This document shows positions 1-12,206 of a DNA stretch of 64,000 nucleotides, one piece after another. Source of the stretch: Siderastrea siderea (lineage: Eukaryota; Cnidaria; Anthozoa; Scleractinia; Rhizangiidae). The notes beneath the pieces were generated by a model that saw only the letters and a list, made by a program, of their open reading frames with translations, searched no databases and was not told where the DNA came from. The stretch spans positions 2,358,632 to 2,422,631 of the forward strand of contig OZ034973.1 of NCBI GenBank assembly GCA_964030785.1, read 5' to 3'. How positions within the stretch are numbered: the first letter of the stretch is position 1; every line of letters begins with the position of its first letter. Made by a program: the position numbers and the translations under genes.

Positions 1-800
1 GACAAAATCAATATGGAGATAAAAAAAAAGTCTTACCACGTTACTCTAAGAGTTACCAGTCTTAGCCAATCAAATCAGTTTATTTTGAGATGCGGTTTCT
101 CACAGTAACATTACCGTCAACAAACCAATCACAGGAGAAAAATTTGTAATGTTACTAATGAGGCGCCAACAGATGTTACTTAGATCTCGTTAAAGCAAGC
201 AAGAAAACAAGTGATAATTAAAAAGAGCACTCAAGAAAGTTACAGTTAACATTAGAGACTCTTTTCCTGGCAACGCATGGAAAATAAATCTAAACTCCAG
301 TGAATTTTGTCGCGGATCACCAGCGTTGTTTATCTTCGACCCTAAATTAGTCTTAAGGTCACCACTTAAGATCAAACGCTTATCTTTCCTGACAACATGC
401 ATAATAGCTACATATCAGCCATAGTAACATTACTGAGAACTAACCAATCGATATAGAGAACGGGACAGCAATTCAGTAAAGACTGAGATGGAAGCGCCGT
501 GTCTAAGTTGTGCCTAAATCTTGTCGAAGCAAGAAAATTCTCCAACAAGGAAAGCTAAGGAATAGTTAAAATTAAAGTCTTCGCTGTAGAAAAACAATAA
601 TAGTTCAAGTTACAGCAATCTCTGTGTACTGAAGTATCGGCTCAAAAGCTGCTTATTACTATCCTTTGTATGTTCACTAGGCCACTGAAGTGTTGTGTTT
701 AATTTCTCACGCGCTGTGGTCAGATCAGCAGCAAGAATAGTCATTGCTAGCCTTTTCTCTTCGCTAAAGCTAAAATATCGGCGGCAATTAAAATCAACAA
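1..800. other. AT-rich DNA, no gene seen
   Basis: Only short open frames without family resemblance, splice structure or codon bias. I see no RNA gene and no clear element ends. Confidence 0.5.
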
Positions 801-1715
801 CATTAGAAAAGTGAATAACTGTTTTGAATGTTTTGGGAGTTTTCCCGGTCACAAATGACACGACATGTTAAACTACTTTGGTTGAATATTCCATCTCTCG
901 ATGTCTCAGTTCCGTCTCTCCTTAAGTGGTTGCCAGGCTTGTTACGTAATGCAACATTAGAAATTGAATAACTATCTTTTGGTCCTTTTCCTGGTAACAA
1001 ATGACACATCCTGTTTAACTACTTTGACTCAGTATTCCATCTTTTGATGTCTCAGTTTCGTCTAAAGTTACCTTTTTTTATGGTAATATGCTCTGACCTT
1101 CCCATACATTTCCTTAGGTGGCCGCCATCTTGTCATGTAATGCAACTTTTGAAAGTGAATAACTATTTTTTGGGAGATTTTCCGGTGGCAAATGGCACAT
1201 CCTGTTAACCTACTTTGGTTCAGTATTCCGTCTCTTGATGTCTCAGTTTAGTCTCTTTACCTTTTCTTATGATAACATGCTCCGAACTTTAGATGGATTT
1301 CCCTAAGTGGCCGCCATCTTGTCACGTAATACAACATTAGAAATTGAATAACTATTTTGGGGAGTTTTCCCGGTAACAAATAACACATCCTGTTAAACTA
1401 CTTTGGCTCAGTATTCCATCTCTCGATGTCTCGGTTCCGTCTCTTTACCTTTTCTTATGATAACATGCCCCGAACTTTATATGGATTTCCTTAAGTGGCC
1501 GCCATCTTGTCACGTAATACAACATTAGAAATTGAATAACTATTTTGGGGAGTTTTCCCGGTAACAAATAACACATCCTGTTAAACTACTTTGGTTCAGT
1601 ATTCCATCTGTCGATGTCTCGGTTCCGTCTCTTTACCTTTTCTTGTGATGACATGCTCCGAACTCCACACAGATTTCCTTAAGTGGCCGCCATCTTGTAA
1701 CGTAATACAACATTA
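800..1715 (+). repeat. ~188-bp tandem repeat, about five copies
   Basis: The phrase AAGTGGCCGCCATCTTGT recurs, with variants, near 922, 1112, 1302, 1490 and 1678. Each copy is followed by CAACATTAGAAATTGAATAA, then a GTAACAAATRACACATCCTG stretch, then TATTCCATCTCTCGATGTCTC. The period is about 184-190 bp. A degenerate partial copy precedes the array from about 800. Copies 3 to 5 are the most alike, as expected if the array grew recently at that end. No open frame persists through the copies. Inverted relatives lie at 6.05-7.11 kb. Confidence 0.85.
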
Positions 1716-3610
1716 GAACTATTATAGATATATGAGCAACTTTAGAGCTTTAGAAGTTTTAGAAGGTTTTGAAAGTTGATAACAATCACCATAAATTCTT
1801 GAGCTTTAGAGGTTTCAGAACGATAACAACAGACATGAGCAATTCTAGAACTTTAGAAGGCGGAATTTTAGACGTCTCAAAAGACCGATCTTACACTCAT
1901 ATTCTCAATGACCTTTTCTATCTAGAACAATTCTAGAATGCTATAGAACCTTCTAATGCCAATACCTGCCCCTTTATGGATTGTATGGTGTGCTTAAGCT
2001 CGGAAAATTCGTCAACTACAAAAACAAATTGAAGTTTTGAATCGCGTAGTACTTCCAAACAAACATCGAATACTCCAGGGAGGTTTATTTTGAATAAGAG
2101 TTAATTTCCGCACATATTCTGTTTGTTTCTCACCACTGTCGAGGACATAGCAACTTTTGTAGTATGCGCAAACTTTTTTCTGAATCGCTTTACAATACTA
2201 AACAAATAACGAACGTTTCCAGGGCGTTTAAACAAACTTTCCGTTGAAATTCTTGGAAAATTTCAGCCACGGTATAATTTGTTATCATTCCGTATAAATT
2301 TGATTCTTTAGTCACAATTTTGGGCCATTCAGCAAATCATTCCACAATGCCATTGTCCGCAAACTCGTCAGTTGCCCCTCTTACCCTCACCGGTCTGTAC
2401 AGGCCTTGTCAAAGTGCCTTCGATAACAATTAGTATGCCTTCGAGATATTTTTAGATGTTGGCGCCTAACTGTCTGCCACATATAAAAGGCTTCCTTTAC
2501 TGAGAACGTCTTAAATTAAAAATTTCTGACCCACAACGGAATCACTGAACTGCCCATGTAGCCAATTATCCAGCTGACGACGGGTTACCATTCACACCCA
2601 CAAAACTAAATTGTTTTTTGAACAACTATTTTTATCGCACTTGTATCTTTGAAAGTAGAAGGTTTAGTTACCACGCCGAATTATTTTTTATTCGCCTTTG
2701 CTGGATAGTCACACTTAAACTTCCATCCACTTTCATCCAAAACTTTAAAGATAGTCCTGTTGGTAACCTTTCAAAGACAGAAGAACCTGCTCACAAAACG
2801 GGTATATGCTCTGGTACGCATTCAATGTCTTCTAACCCAATTATAGACATGCATAAGAATGATAAAGAAAAATTTAGGGACCTAATAAACAATGCCATCT
2901 TCTTTTTGTTATCACGAAAATTAGGGCATGTCAATGAAGCACCCAACATATGTTCACTTAAGTGCAGTTAGTCATCAGACGTCAGTCGGTTCAGGACTAA
3001 TCTGTGATCGAAGCAAAGGTGAGTTTTCAATTCTGATGCCTTTTAGCTTTGAATATGCGCAAGATTTCTTACTCAGAAAAAGAAAATCTTTCTGGGCTCA
3101 AACTTTGAACTGATTACTCCCAAAGTGAGGCGTTCTTATTACTTTATCTCATATTTTGGCATGTGAGTTTACAAATAAAATCCTAGAGGGACCATTTCTG
3201 TGAAAGGTTTTGTACGATCTTTTACTGTGGTGTTGTTATCAAAATAATCTGATACATGCCTTATTTTCCCCTCCAAAACGTCCTACGAATTCCTCACTTT
3301 TTTGACATATAAACAAATTCACGCAGTCACCAAAGAGGACGAGAATATGTATAATTTTCCCCTACTGGAATAAATTATCAGCATGAAGTTTTGCCGCCAA
3401 GACAATCAACAGAACAAAGACCTGCGCATGCGTTAAGGCAGAATATTGTCTCAATAACAGATTAAGAGCTAGTGATTTTACTTACCCGTAAAATAGACAG
3501 TTAAGTAGTACGGTCCGAGTACGCAGATGCCACAGTTTTATTAGCCAAACCAAATTCAACGAATTACGCAGTTCGAAGGTTCGAAAGTTGTCCCAGCTAA
3601 GTTTGGCTCA
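1716..3610. other. no gene seen
   Basis: Short open frames at 2618-2971 and 2928-3113 have no recognisable domain, signal peptide or splice partners. The first stretch (1716-1950) is rich in TTTAGAAG-like short repeats. Confidence 0.4.
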
Positions 3611-3614
3611 GTGA

Positions 3615-4065
3615 TTCAGTGCACAACTACAGACGCTAGCATGCTCCTCACTATAAGAGTAGTCGTGAAAAACCGGCTGAACTGCTATAAACCAGTTCGT
3701 TCGCTTCGCTCCTCTGATCGTCTACTAGACTTCCTAACGTCTCAACAGCCATCTATGGCCAAAGGACTTTCTCTTTCTGCGCCCCAAACTTTGGAACACT
3801 CTACCTCAAACTATAAAACAAGCTGAAACTGCAGCCATTTTCAAAAAGAAACTTAAAACATTTCTTTTTTGTGACCATTTCAAACTTTAGGTTTATATCT
3901 TAGTCAGTGAGTCACATAGTTTGCTTATAGTTACATCCAAGTTAGGCTAGTTATGTTACGTTTTTATTCTTTACTTAGTTTATACTGTAAGCGCGTTACA
4001 AATCTTAAATGCGCTTATAAGAACCTTATTCTTCTTCTTCTTCTTCTTCTTCTTCTTCTTCTCCA
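3615..4065 (+). mobile_element. 3' end of a CR1/L2/RTE-type LINE with (TTC)n tail
   Basis: The frame around 3611-3826 reads VRSLRSSD, then a G-L-S-L-S-A-P segment. It shifts frame into a stretch resembling the F-K-K-x-L-K-T-F-L-F end of non-LTR retrotransposon ORF2. This C-terminal signature (RSLRSS ... FS..AP..WNSLP ... FK..LK..LF) is well known from animal LINEs. The frame is broken at the WNSLP position, so it is a dead 5'-truncated copy. It ends in a (TTC)n microsatellite at about 4029-4062, typical of LINE tails. Confidence 0.6.
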
Positions 4066-4870
4066 ATGAAGCCAGTGAATTTGTCCAGAACATAAAGGTG
4101 CCAAAATTGGAATTTTTTCAGTTGGTAACGAGTTTTTTTGTGGCTGCCTTCTAAGAGCTATTCTTTGTTATTTTTACGTACCAGTTGAGGTAATGGAGTG
4201 CTTTAATTTTTAAACTGATATTTTTTCTTTGTTTGGGCAGCCACACTACAGGGCCTCTCAAGAAACCAGCCTGGTCGATAAATGGGTCACTATTAGTCCA
4301 ATACCGACCAGTTTCTAAATTCTCCTTACAATATCACTACTTGATCAAACATGCAGGACATGATGACGAAAGAGGTGATCACCAAAAATAAAATGAATTG
4401 ATGCTGGAATAAATTCCCCCATCTTGTACCATAAGAAATGCATGGAGTCCAATGTGAAGAATAAGCATGCTGATATTGGAACTTAGAGCAAGTTGATCTA
4501 TGGCTCACAACCGGCTCTGTCTAAATAAAGCTCTGTCGCTAATGAATTTTCATTCAGGAATCTCAGAACCCTAAAAGTTTAAGAACTGAAAAACAATAAA
4601 CAGTAGTTTCAATCTACCCCAGAAAGGTTGTTTATTTGTCGCTCTCTTTTGTGCCAAAAATAGTGAAGAAATACCCCCTAGAACTTTCGGCTTTCATTCG
4701 GGAACAATTTTCAATTAAGGCAGCCACTGAACCACAACGATCTGCACTGTTCACAGCCGAACTATATTAATTACTGTTGTTGATGTATATGGGTTGGCTT
4801 TATCAGCCGTCAAACTAGTGGCAGAAGAATATATTACAGTTTATCGCGATCCAGTGGTCTGTTTTGATTG
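4066..4870. other. no gene seen
   Basis: No convincing coding sequence, RNA gene or element boundary. Confidence 0.4.
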
Positions 4871-5514
4871 CATTTGAGACGACGTTATTTTGCGATAATG
4901 TCGTCTCAAAATACTGGTTTGTGATTGGTTTAAAAACTGTCATGACAACGCGGCCAAGGTCAAACTTCAAAACTTTTCTTCACAAAACCGCCGGCAAAAT
5001 TTTAGTTTTTGCTCAGTAATATAGTTGGAAAAACCTATATTACAATGTGATTCATCCCTGCCAGCAACTTACTTTGACAGATTGCCCAAAATGTGAGTAC
5101 TGAAACTTTAAAACTGTGTATTTTTCTTTCAAACAGTTTGTTTTTCAGTTTTTATTTCGCGATGCGCGGGCTGTATTACGTTATCATTTGTGTTCCACTT
5201 TTAGCCTAGAAAACAGGCTGCAAGTTGATTTTCACGTTATTCTATTGTTTTGTCGATCCACGTCATTGGAAAAAAAATTGTGCATGTTGATGCCCTGAAA
5301 AAGCGGCGAATTCAAACATGTTGCTGCAAAAGCAAAATCGTTTTCGTGAGCAAGAATCGCGCGTGCAAATCTTCATGGCGAGTAAGAATTTCTATTTTGA
5401 TCAACAAAAATTATTTTTCGGGCTTATTGTTTTTTTCGGAAAAAACTCCACCCAGTACCGAATATATTTTCTCCCGACTAGCCGTCATTATAAAGCCGTA
5501 ATGTCGTCTCAAAA
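4871..5514. mobile_element. candidate small inverted-repeat element (TTTGAGACGAC ends)
   Basis: TTTGAGACGACGTTA at the left is matched in inverse by TAATGTCGTCTCAAA at the right. A second inverse copy of the motif lies just inside the left end (about 4898-4912), making a hairpin. I could not find a convincing target duplication, so the limits are provisional. Overlapping short open frames inside (5116-5524) look like chance. Confidence 0.4.
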
Positions 5515-6050
5515 TCGAATTTAGTTTATATAATTTGTTTATAAATGAAAAACAAAGGATGAGATAAGCATAGACAGGCAAAAATAAACGATAAAAAGCG
5601 ACGTTTTGGAGTCATCATGACATCGTCACGTTTGCCTGCTATATAATAATAAACGGTCCGTATGCAGGCGGACATGGGATGAGCGCGACTAGTTACCTCA
5701 TGTAGCAAAGTGTCAAAACAAAATCTTAGGCAAAATACTTGGGGCTTCAGGCTGTACGTCCTGATGTTGTCCTTCCATCACATGAACGATAAATCTTGCG
5801 TTAGCACTGGTAGATAGTTTCGCTGTGGTTTCTTCACTTTTATTACATTTTGGAACATTTGTAGCACGTTTTTTGAGAAAACGTGACCAGAAAACCGCTT
5901 TCTAATTATAATGGTGCCTTAGAAAACCCGTGCTGGGTGACAAAAAATCTAATTAATACCTGATCCGATCATGCAAGAAGAATGTCACGAAACGTTAAGG
6001 TTGTTACATGTGACTACACATTTCTGCACGTCTTGTGGCTACTTACGTCA
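5515..6050. other. no gene seen
   Basis: Nothing beyond short chance frames. Confidence 0.4.
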
Positions 6051-7110
6051 TTCATGACGAATGTGGCAAATCTGAGATATCGAGTGATGGAATAGTACAA
6101 TAAAGTAGTTTCAGAGAATGTGTCCTTTTTTATGGTGAACTTAGTGAAAAAAGTTTTATTCAATTTCAAAAGCTGTATTATGTGACAAGATGGGGGTAAC
6201 CGCAACTTACTTGTCCAATTTTCAGGGGCATACAGCCGTGTAAAAAGTTAATGTGTCGGCATTGAGATATCAAGAGATGGAATACTGAGCCAAATTAGTT
6301 TAACAGGATGTGTCATTTGCTACCGGTAGAAAAAAAGCAAAGAAAAAACAAGCAAACAAAAACAACAATAGTTATAAACTTTCAAAAGTGGTATTAAGAT
6401 GGCGGCCACTTAACCCTTTCACTCCCAAGCTTTTACCAAAAAGTCGCCATTTTTAACTGTTAAATCCGTTTTTAGGCTGCCATGAGGCGAAACGGGCCTT
6501 AGTTTTGCTGAAAAACCTATTTTTTTGCCAAATAGGTAGATTTCCCCAAGATTAGGTACAAAAATGTAGAAGATTTTAATTTGGTGCATGCGCATAAGCC
6601 AAAATTTGGACTTCCTTTTTTTTTTTTTTTGCCATTACCCTTTTTGAACCTTTTTATTGTCCTTTTCCTTTCGTTTCTCTCGGCCCTTTTACTCTCACTA
6701 CCTTTTGCCTTTCATATTCTTTCTGGCTGCCTTAAAAAGTTGGGTGTTGATTTATGGGCAAAGCCTGGAAATAGGCTTGATCAATTATAGGTATAATGGG
6801 CCATTTTACCACCATTTTTGCACCAAAACTGACAACGTTGTTTTTCCATTTGCTATGTCAGAATGTGGTCGATATCCAAAACCGACTATTGTGCGAATAG
6901 ATCTATCCTAGCTCTACCATTTGCTTATCAAGAATATCTGCTGACATTTAAATTGATGACGTCACAAGTGGTACAATGAGCACGTCCATTAAGTGGCCTT
7001 ATATGGCTACTTGGGCGTGAAAAGGTTAAGGAAATCTATGTGAAGTTCAGAGCATGTTATCATAAGAAAAGGTAAAGAGACGATACTCAGACATCGAGAG
7101 TAAAGTATCA
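6050..7110 (-). repeat. inverted, diverged copies of the ~188-bp repeat, one split by an insertion
   Basis: 6060-6200 and 6250-6413 plus 7030-7110 read, in reverse complement, like the tandem repeat at 0.8-1.7 kb: GAGATATCAAGAGATGGAAT, then AACAGGATGTGTCATTTG, then AAGATGGCGGCCACTTAA. The second copy is interrupted at its TTAA and resumes with GGAAATCTATGTGAAGTTC. Confidence 0.7.
6414..7025. mobile_element. piggyBac-like MITE, TTAA target duplication
   Basis: A 612-bp insertion is bounded by TTAA on both sides (6410-6413 and 7026-7029). The ends are CCCTTTCACTCCCAAG at the left and CTTGGGCGTGAAAAGG at the right, imperfect inverted repeats. TTAA targets and CCC-type ends fit the piggyBac superfamily. 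The host repeat reads through cleanly if the insertion and one TTAA are removed. There is no transposase; the open frame at 6581-6790 is pyrimidine-driven. Confidence 0.75.
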
Positions 7111-9400
7111 AGAGATGAGATCCCTTTCACAACATCATTAAATCTAAAGAAAATTGATATTCAGTGATTGCCGCGTTCAGCAGTTATTTGGTCACGCATT
7201 CCACTTAGTTGCCTCTCCTGATACTAAGTCCCAAGCCTAAACTAAATCAACAGCGCTTTGCACATTTGCTCCGTGACATTGCGCATGCGCGCAATTCACA
7301 GTTTTAGCAATGTTGAGTGGTAAGCTTTGAAATGGCTGAAAGAAATTTGTCCATTTCTTACAAGAAACGAATTGGCAGTATACTTCTGAGGAGTGAATTG
7401 GCAGCCGGTGAATTGACAGACAACTTCAGCATAGTTGTATTCAAAACGGGTAGTGATACGAGAAACCCTGTAAAATGGCGGGAGGGCGCCATTATCCAAA
7501 CCCAGCCATGATTTTTGAGTTATTTTTCAAACCGCATGCACGACAAAGAAAAATTCAGGTAATCTAATGAAATGTTTTTTCCTTCGTCGCTTTATGACAG
7601 AAAAAGGTTTAGCGGTATGAGTTTCATTCAGAATTTCATCTGTTAATTGTCTGTATTTCGAAAAGCACTCTTCAAATCGGCAACGCCATGCACATGAATC
7701 ACCGGGGATTCAGTGAACTGTTCGATTTTCTGACAAAATAGGTCGAGAAGTAAAAAACACTCTGCAAATAAACTGCTTAAGTCCTTCAGAGAAAGAAATA
7801 TTTCCAAGATCGATAATCCCCTGACTACGTACATGACCTTTAATTACAGATAAGACATATGCCAAACTCACTCTGCACTTGCCAATACCTTTTAGAAGCC
7901 ATGAATTCCGGACAAAAAGATAGTTTAGAAAATATTATTTTTCTCGAAAGATACAATCGGACTGTTTCCGGCCCTGTCGTTTGAAATTGTTTTTACCACA
8001 CTGAATTAATTACAGATTTGTCACATCAGCACTAGCTAGTCGAGGACTATAATGAAGCTATTGTTGTAAGCTACAATTGCAGGTATAAATGCTTGTAAGC
8101 CAACACAGATCGGCTAGAGGTCACTATGATTTACAATGTTTAATTTATTTTATTTAGAGAAAAGGCAGGAGGCATCTCAGTATAACTTTTTCCGCTTTTT
8201 TGCTCCCATTATTTACCACCAATGTTTTTGCTCGCAGTTTTAGCATCAGGGGCGGAAGCGGAATAACTGTGCCTCACTTATTCATTATTCCTTTCGCTTT
8301 TGTCTTACTTATTCATTATTCATTTAACATTTTTACGGATATTGCTTATTTATTATTGCGTCCTGCTGCTATTCAGATTTTGTTGGACAACTTCAGATAC
8401 AATCTGTACAATGCCTGTGCATGAGATAGGAGATAAATACTGAGACCGTTTACAAAGTTTGAAATGGCTGCAAATTGTTTAATTCCATATCAAATGTGGA
8501 TAGTGAGCATGAATTACTGGAATTAACAGAAAAGTGCAGTTATAAACGGAAAAGGAAACAAAAGTGTTCAATACACATTGTCTCTTTTCAAGGAACTCTA
8601 AAATATCTCTGAATCAGGACCCGGTTTACGATTTTTTAAATAAGGAACCTATGAAAGAGATGGGCCCCACAACCCTGGTTCAGATCTAGGATTTAGAGAA
8701 ACTTAATACAATTTCCAGCATTTTGAGGAGCATATGGAAGTGTTTTAGTTGCTGTAAATTCAACTCACTTTTTGCGCTAACTATATTTATGCTAATTTCT
8801 ATATTAGTCTGTAACAAATAACGTTGCTTGTGTCAGCCTGGGAATGTCTCACAGTAGGAATTTTTTTTTCGGCCCACTGTCTGTGGCAAGAATTTTTTTT
8901 CGACATTGGTGTTGCACATGAATCTTTTCATTTGATAAATTTGCTAGCAGGATATTTTTTGACGAAATCACTCAACTCTCTTCCTCGCAGAAGTCAAGTG
9001 GTCCGTCCCTTAAAACAATCGAATACTGATAAAAGACGCACCAATCATGAGAAAGTCGCCAGGAAAGACTTCTTGCACCCAGGAGCCCTAACTGAATACA
9101 GATCCTTCATAGTAACCACATATGATTGATTACAGACTACTGTTTTAGCTGGCCTTCACACGTAGCCGCAAGCACCGACAAAGATTTTACAGGGTCAAGT
9201 GCATACACTGCAACATTTCAATATCCATTATTCCTTTAAAGGCACCGAATTATTCATTATTCCGAATCTTCAAGCTCTAAATATTCCTTATTCATTTACT
9301 GTTTTAACTCGTTATTCATCATTCATTATTCCCCGACGACAGGATTCATGCGACTCTGAAATTCGCAGCAGGGTATGGGTCCCAATTTCCGGTAACGTAT
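7111..9400. other. no gene seen; clusters of ATTCATTATTC-type short repeats
   Basis: Two stretches (about 8265-8350 and 9215-9345) are crowded with direct copies of TTATTCATTATTCC-like words, as in the subterminal parts of some DNA transposons. I could not define ends. The 101-codon frame at 8824-9129 has no recognisable features. Confidence 0.35.
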
Positions 9401-9589
9401 GTTAGGAAGGTTCAAACGTCTGTCAAAGTGTACTTTGCGGTTATTGAGTTATCGTCGTGGTTTACTTTGCGGTCAGTTGATATGTCATGCATGTCACAGC
9501 ATTACTTATTAGCAATACCAGACTCCTGTACATATACGGAAAGCATGCAGTTAAAAAAGTTAATATTTTGGAGATTATATAAGGTAAAC

Positions 9590-10430
9590 ATTGGTTGTAT
9601 CGCGCGAAATTCAAAGATTAGCGAGATCGTCAGAATGTGGCCTCCATATTCTCTTCGGCTCAATCGAGTTTTCGGGCCTTCCCTTTGTCGGGACAAGATT
9701 TGGTACGCTGTTTCGACTGAATGGTGCAGCCGACCTAGGCACTTCAGTGCAGAAACACCATTCCGAGATGATTTCGCCGAAGTTTCGATCTACGATCTCA
9801 CCGATCAAAATGGCGCGCGTGTTTATAATCCATCGTGGCTTGGATCGACTCGAAAGAAGGATATGGTCCTTGTGTCGACTGGGGGACGCTTTTCGGGATA
9901 ATGGCTCGTCGATTCGGGCAAAGAATCCCAGTCAAAAGAAAGTGATGTTCCCCGTGGAGTTCAAGGCCATCAAGCAGATCATAAATTCCCTCCCGATCAC
10001 TGAAGAAACTGATGGCGGGAAGAAGTCAATTTCCCGCCTCCTTTCCTGAGACACCTCCATCGACTCCATCTCCACGATCATCGCCAGCAGTAACTGAAAT
10101 TGGCGTCCAGCAAAGCTGTATACTCTGTTCAAAGAAGCATCGAAACTGGAAATTTTTACCACTGGTCCGCGAATACACATGAAACAAGCGAGTGCCGTCG
10201 CCACTGACAGTTTACATGACTTGAAAGATCAATGCCTTTGATCTCGGGAAGATGTTTAGTTATGGCCTTCTATATTGCCCACGAGAACACAAGGATTTCG
10301 TTAAAGACGTGTTTTCCACTGATATCGACACCTTAGCCGAGAAGCAAGGAATAGACAACAGCCAGCTCAACGATGTTGAGCGATGACCTCAATCAGAAGT
10401 ATGTGGACTGTGCCAGAATGGATCCAGTTG
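9590..10430 (+). pseudogene. degenerate coding region, family not recognised
   Basis: GC content is higher than in the surroundings, and a frame from ATG at about 9810 runs 80 codons to a stop at 10049 (part of a 152-codon open frame from 9591). Just downstream other frames look protein-like: one has a CILCSKKHRNWKF segment (C-x2-C plus basic residues), followed near 10250-10380 by one reading GLLYCPREHKDFVKDVF. Stops and frame changes separate the pieces. This looks like a decayed gene or retrogene, but I cannot name it. A chance GC-rich island is the alternative. Confidence 0.3.
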
Positions 10431-12200
10431 TATGTAAAGTTAAGCACAAAAATGCCCAACACATCTGAATATTGGTCGCAGTGGGGTAAGTTTTTCTTTA
10501 CGTGCATTTATTGTCATTATATTTGACTGAGAAGCTGGCCTAGGAATGATGATGGAGATGCATATACTGAGCCTTTTTATACACTGAAGCTTAAGCTTAA
10601 ATTTTATCCCAATGTGAAATTTTGGAAGTTTTGACAATGCAAGAATTCCTTACCAGCTGTTTAAAAGTAGTTTCATCTCAGCTGATTTTTTTATTGTTAG
10701 TAAATTTTTACTTCTTAATTCTCAGAGTTAAATTACCCTTGCTATCAAGGCAAGGGGTGGAGCTAGTGGTATGGGGGCTATAGTTAGCTGTTACTGATCA
10801 TCGACCTGTTCTATGAATTAACCAATTAAAGGTATTAATAAATGATAAAAAAATAATCTCTTCCATTGTAGATTTAAAAATTTTTTTAACAGCTCAAATA
10901 AATGATCATTGAGTAGTTCCAGAAAATGTCCATACTGACCCCCATGTAAAGTTTTTTTTTTGTTTTGCATCCTCCCCCAGAAAGTTTTAATTTAGCTTCA
11001 TACTTCAAAGTTTTCCTCCAAACATTTGGATTTTAAGACTTCCCTCCCCGTAGGAATTTCTAGTGATTTGGCATGACCTTCCAAGGGGGAGGGGGGAGGG
11101 GTGGATACTTTCTGGAACCACCCATTCTGATTTTTTTCATTACCTTTTTGAAAGAAATCAACTGGGACTGTTGCTAACCACAAACGAGATATGAGCTCAG
11201 AAAGATCTGGTATTTTCTGTGATAAGAAGAATCTACAAACTAAAGCCCCTTGCTGATGAACTCCGTGGCTTAACGGAATAAGTTTGAAGGCAGCCGTGAT
11301 CTGGCAAATGCGCAACAGGGGTTCTACAATTCAACCTTAAACAAGATGGAAGACCCTTGCAGGTATTTCTGTATTTTCTATTTGCTATGCTGTATGCATG
11401 CAAACATTGAGCTTTAAATTTAGTTACTTTACGAAAAATTATGTTAAATTGAAAGCAGTTTTGGGAGATTCGCAAACACCCTTTCTGAAGACAATCCCAA
11501 TATTTTAAATACATGATTATATTTTTCAGTCATTTTTTTATCACTCTGCCATACTTAAGCCATTTAAATGGTTTTGACTATACTTTTTCCAGGGGTTATC
11601 ATGACACAATAGTTGGACTATTAGTGTTCAAACAGTTTCAATTCTACAGACCTCTTCAAGTGAATCCAATGCTGAGGAATGATGGAATGTCAAGTAAGTT
11701 AAAACCATCATTTAAACAGCTCTTATTAATAAATTTCTCATCAACAGGGAGGGAGCAAGTATCTGCTGGTGTTGTGCCAATGAAGGAAGCAGCAGGGAAG
11801 GGCCTCGGTGGTGCCCAGAGTGCACTTGCTGTCATTCCTATTGCCATTGCTAACTGTGCAGAAAAAAAAGGTTTTGCTTTTCAGTGATCTCCCACCTTTT
11901 TGTGCTGTGCTTCCTCTCTTAATTTGTGCTTATTCAAAATACAACCCCTTACACATTCTTATTCTGAAACCTTAATTGTTATGTTGTTATGGTTATTTTA
12001 CTCGCACAGAACTCATAAACACATTTGTATGCTAGCTGTTACAATGTAATTCCGCGCGCATAAAGAGACTTCAGGTATATCCTGTACATGTACTATTTAC
12101 ATGAGAAAACTGCCATCTGATTTGGTTTTTGATTGGTTCCATGATATTTTGTTTCATCATAAGTGCAACTGAATCAGAATTAAAAGTTAATTACTTGCAT
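10431..12200. other. no confident gene; weak exon-like segment near 11.6-11.9 kb
   Basis: Within 11513-11887 a segment ending TGTCAA before GTAAGTT and another after TTTCTCATCAACAG look like exon edges. The second encodes an A/G-rich stretch (GVVPMKEAAGKGLGG). Neither matches a family I know. Confidence 0.2.
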
Positions 12201-12206
12201 CCCATT

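Noticed and set aside
800..1715. Regularly spaced repeats resembling a CRISPR array
   Set aside because: Whole 188-bp units are repeated, with no unique spacers, in eukaryotic DNA.
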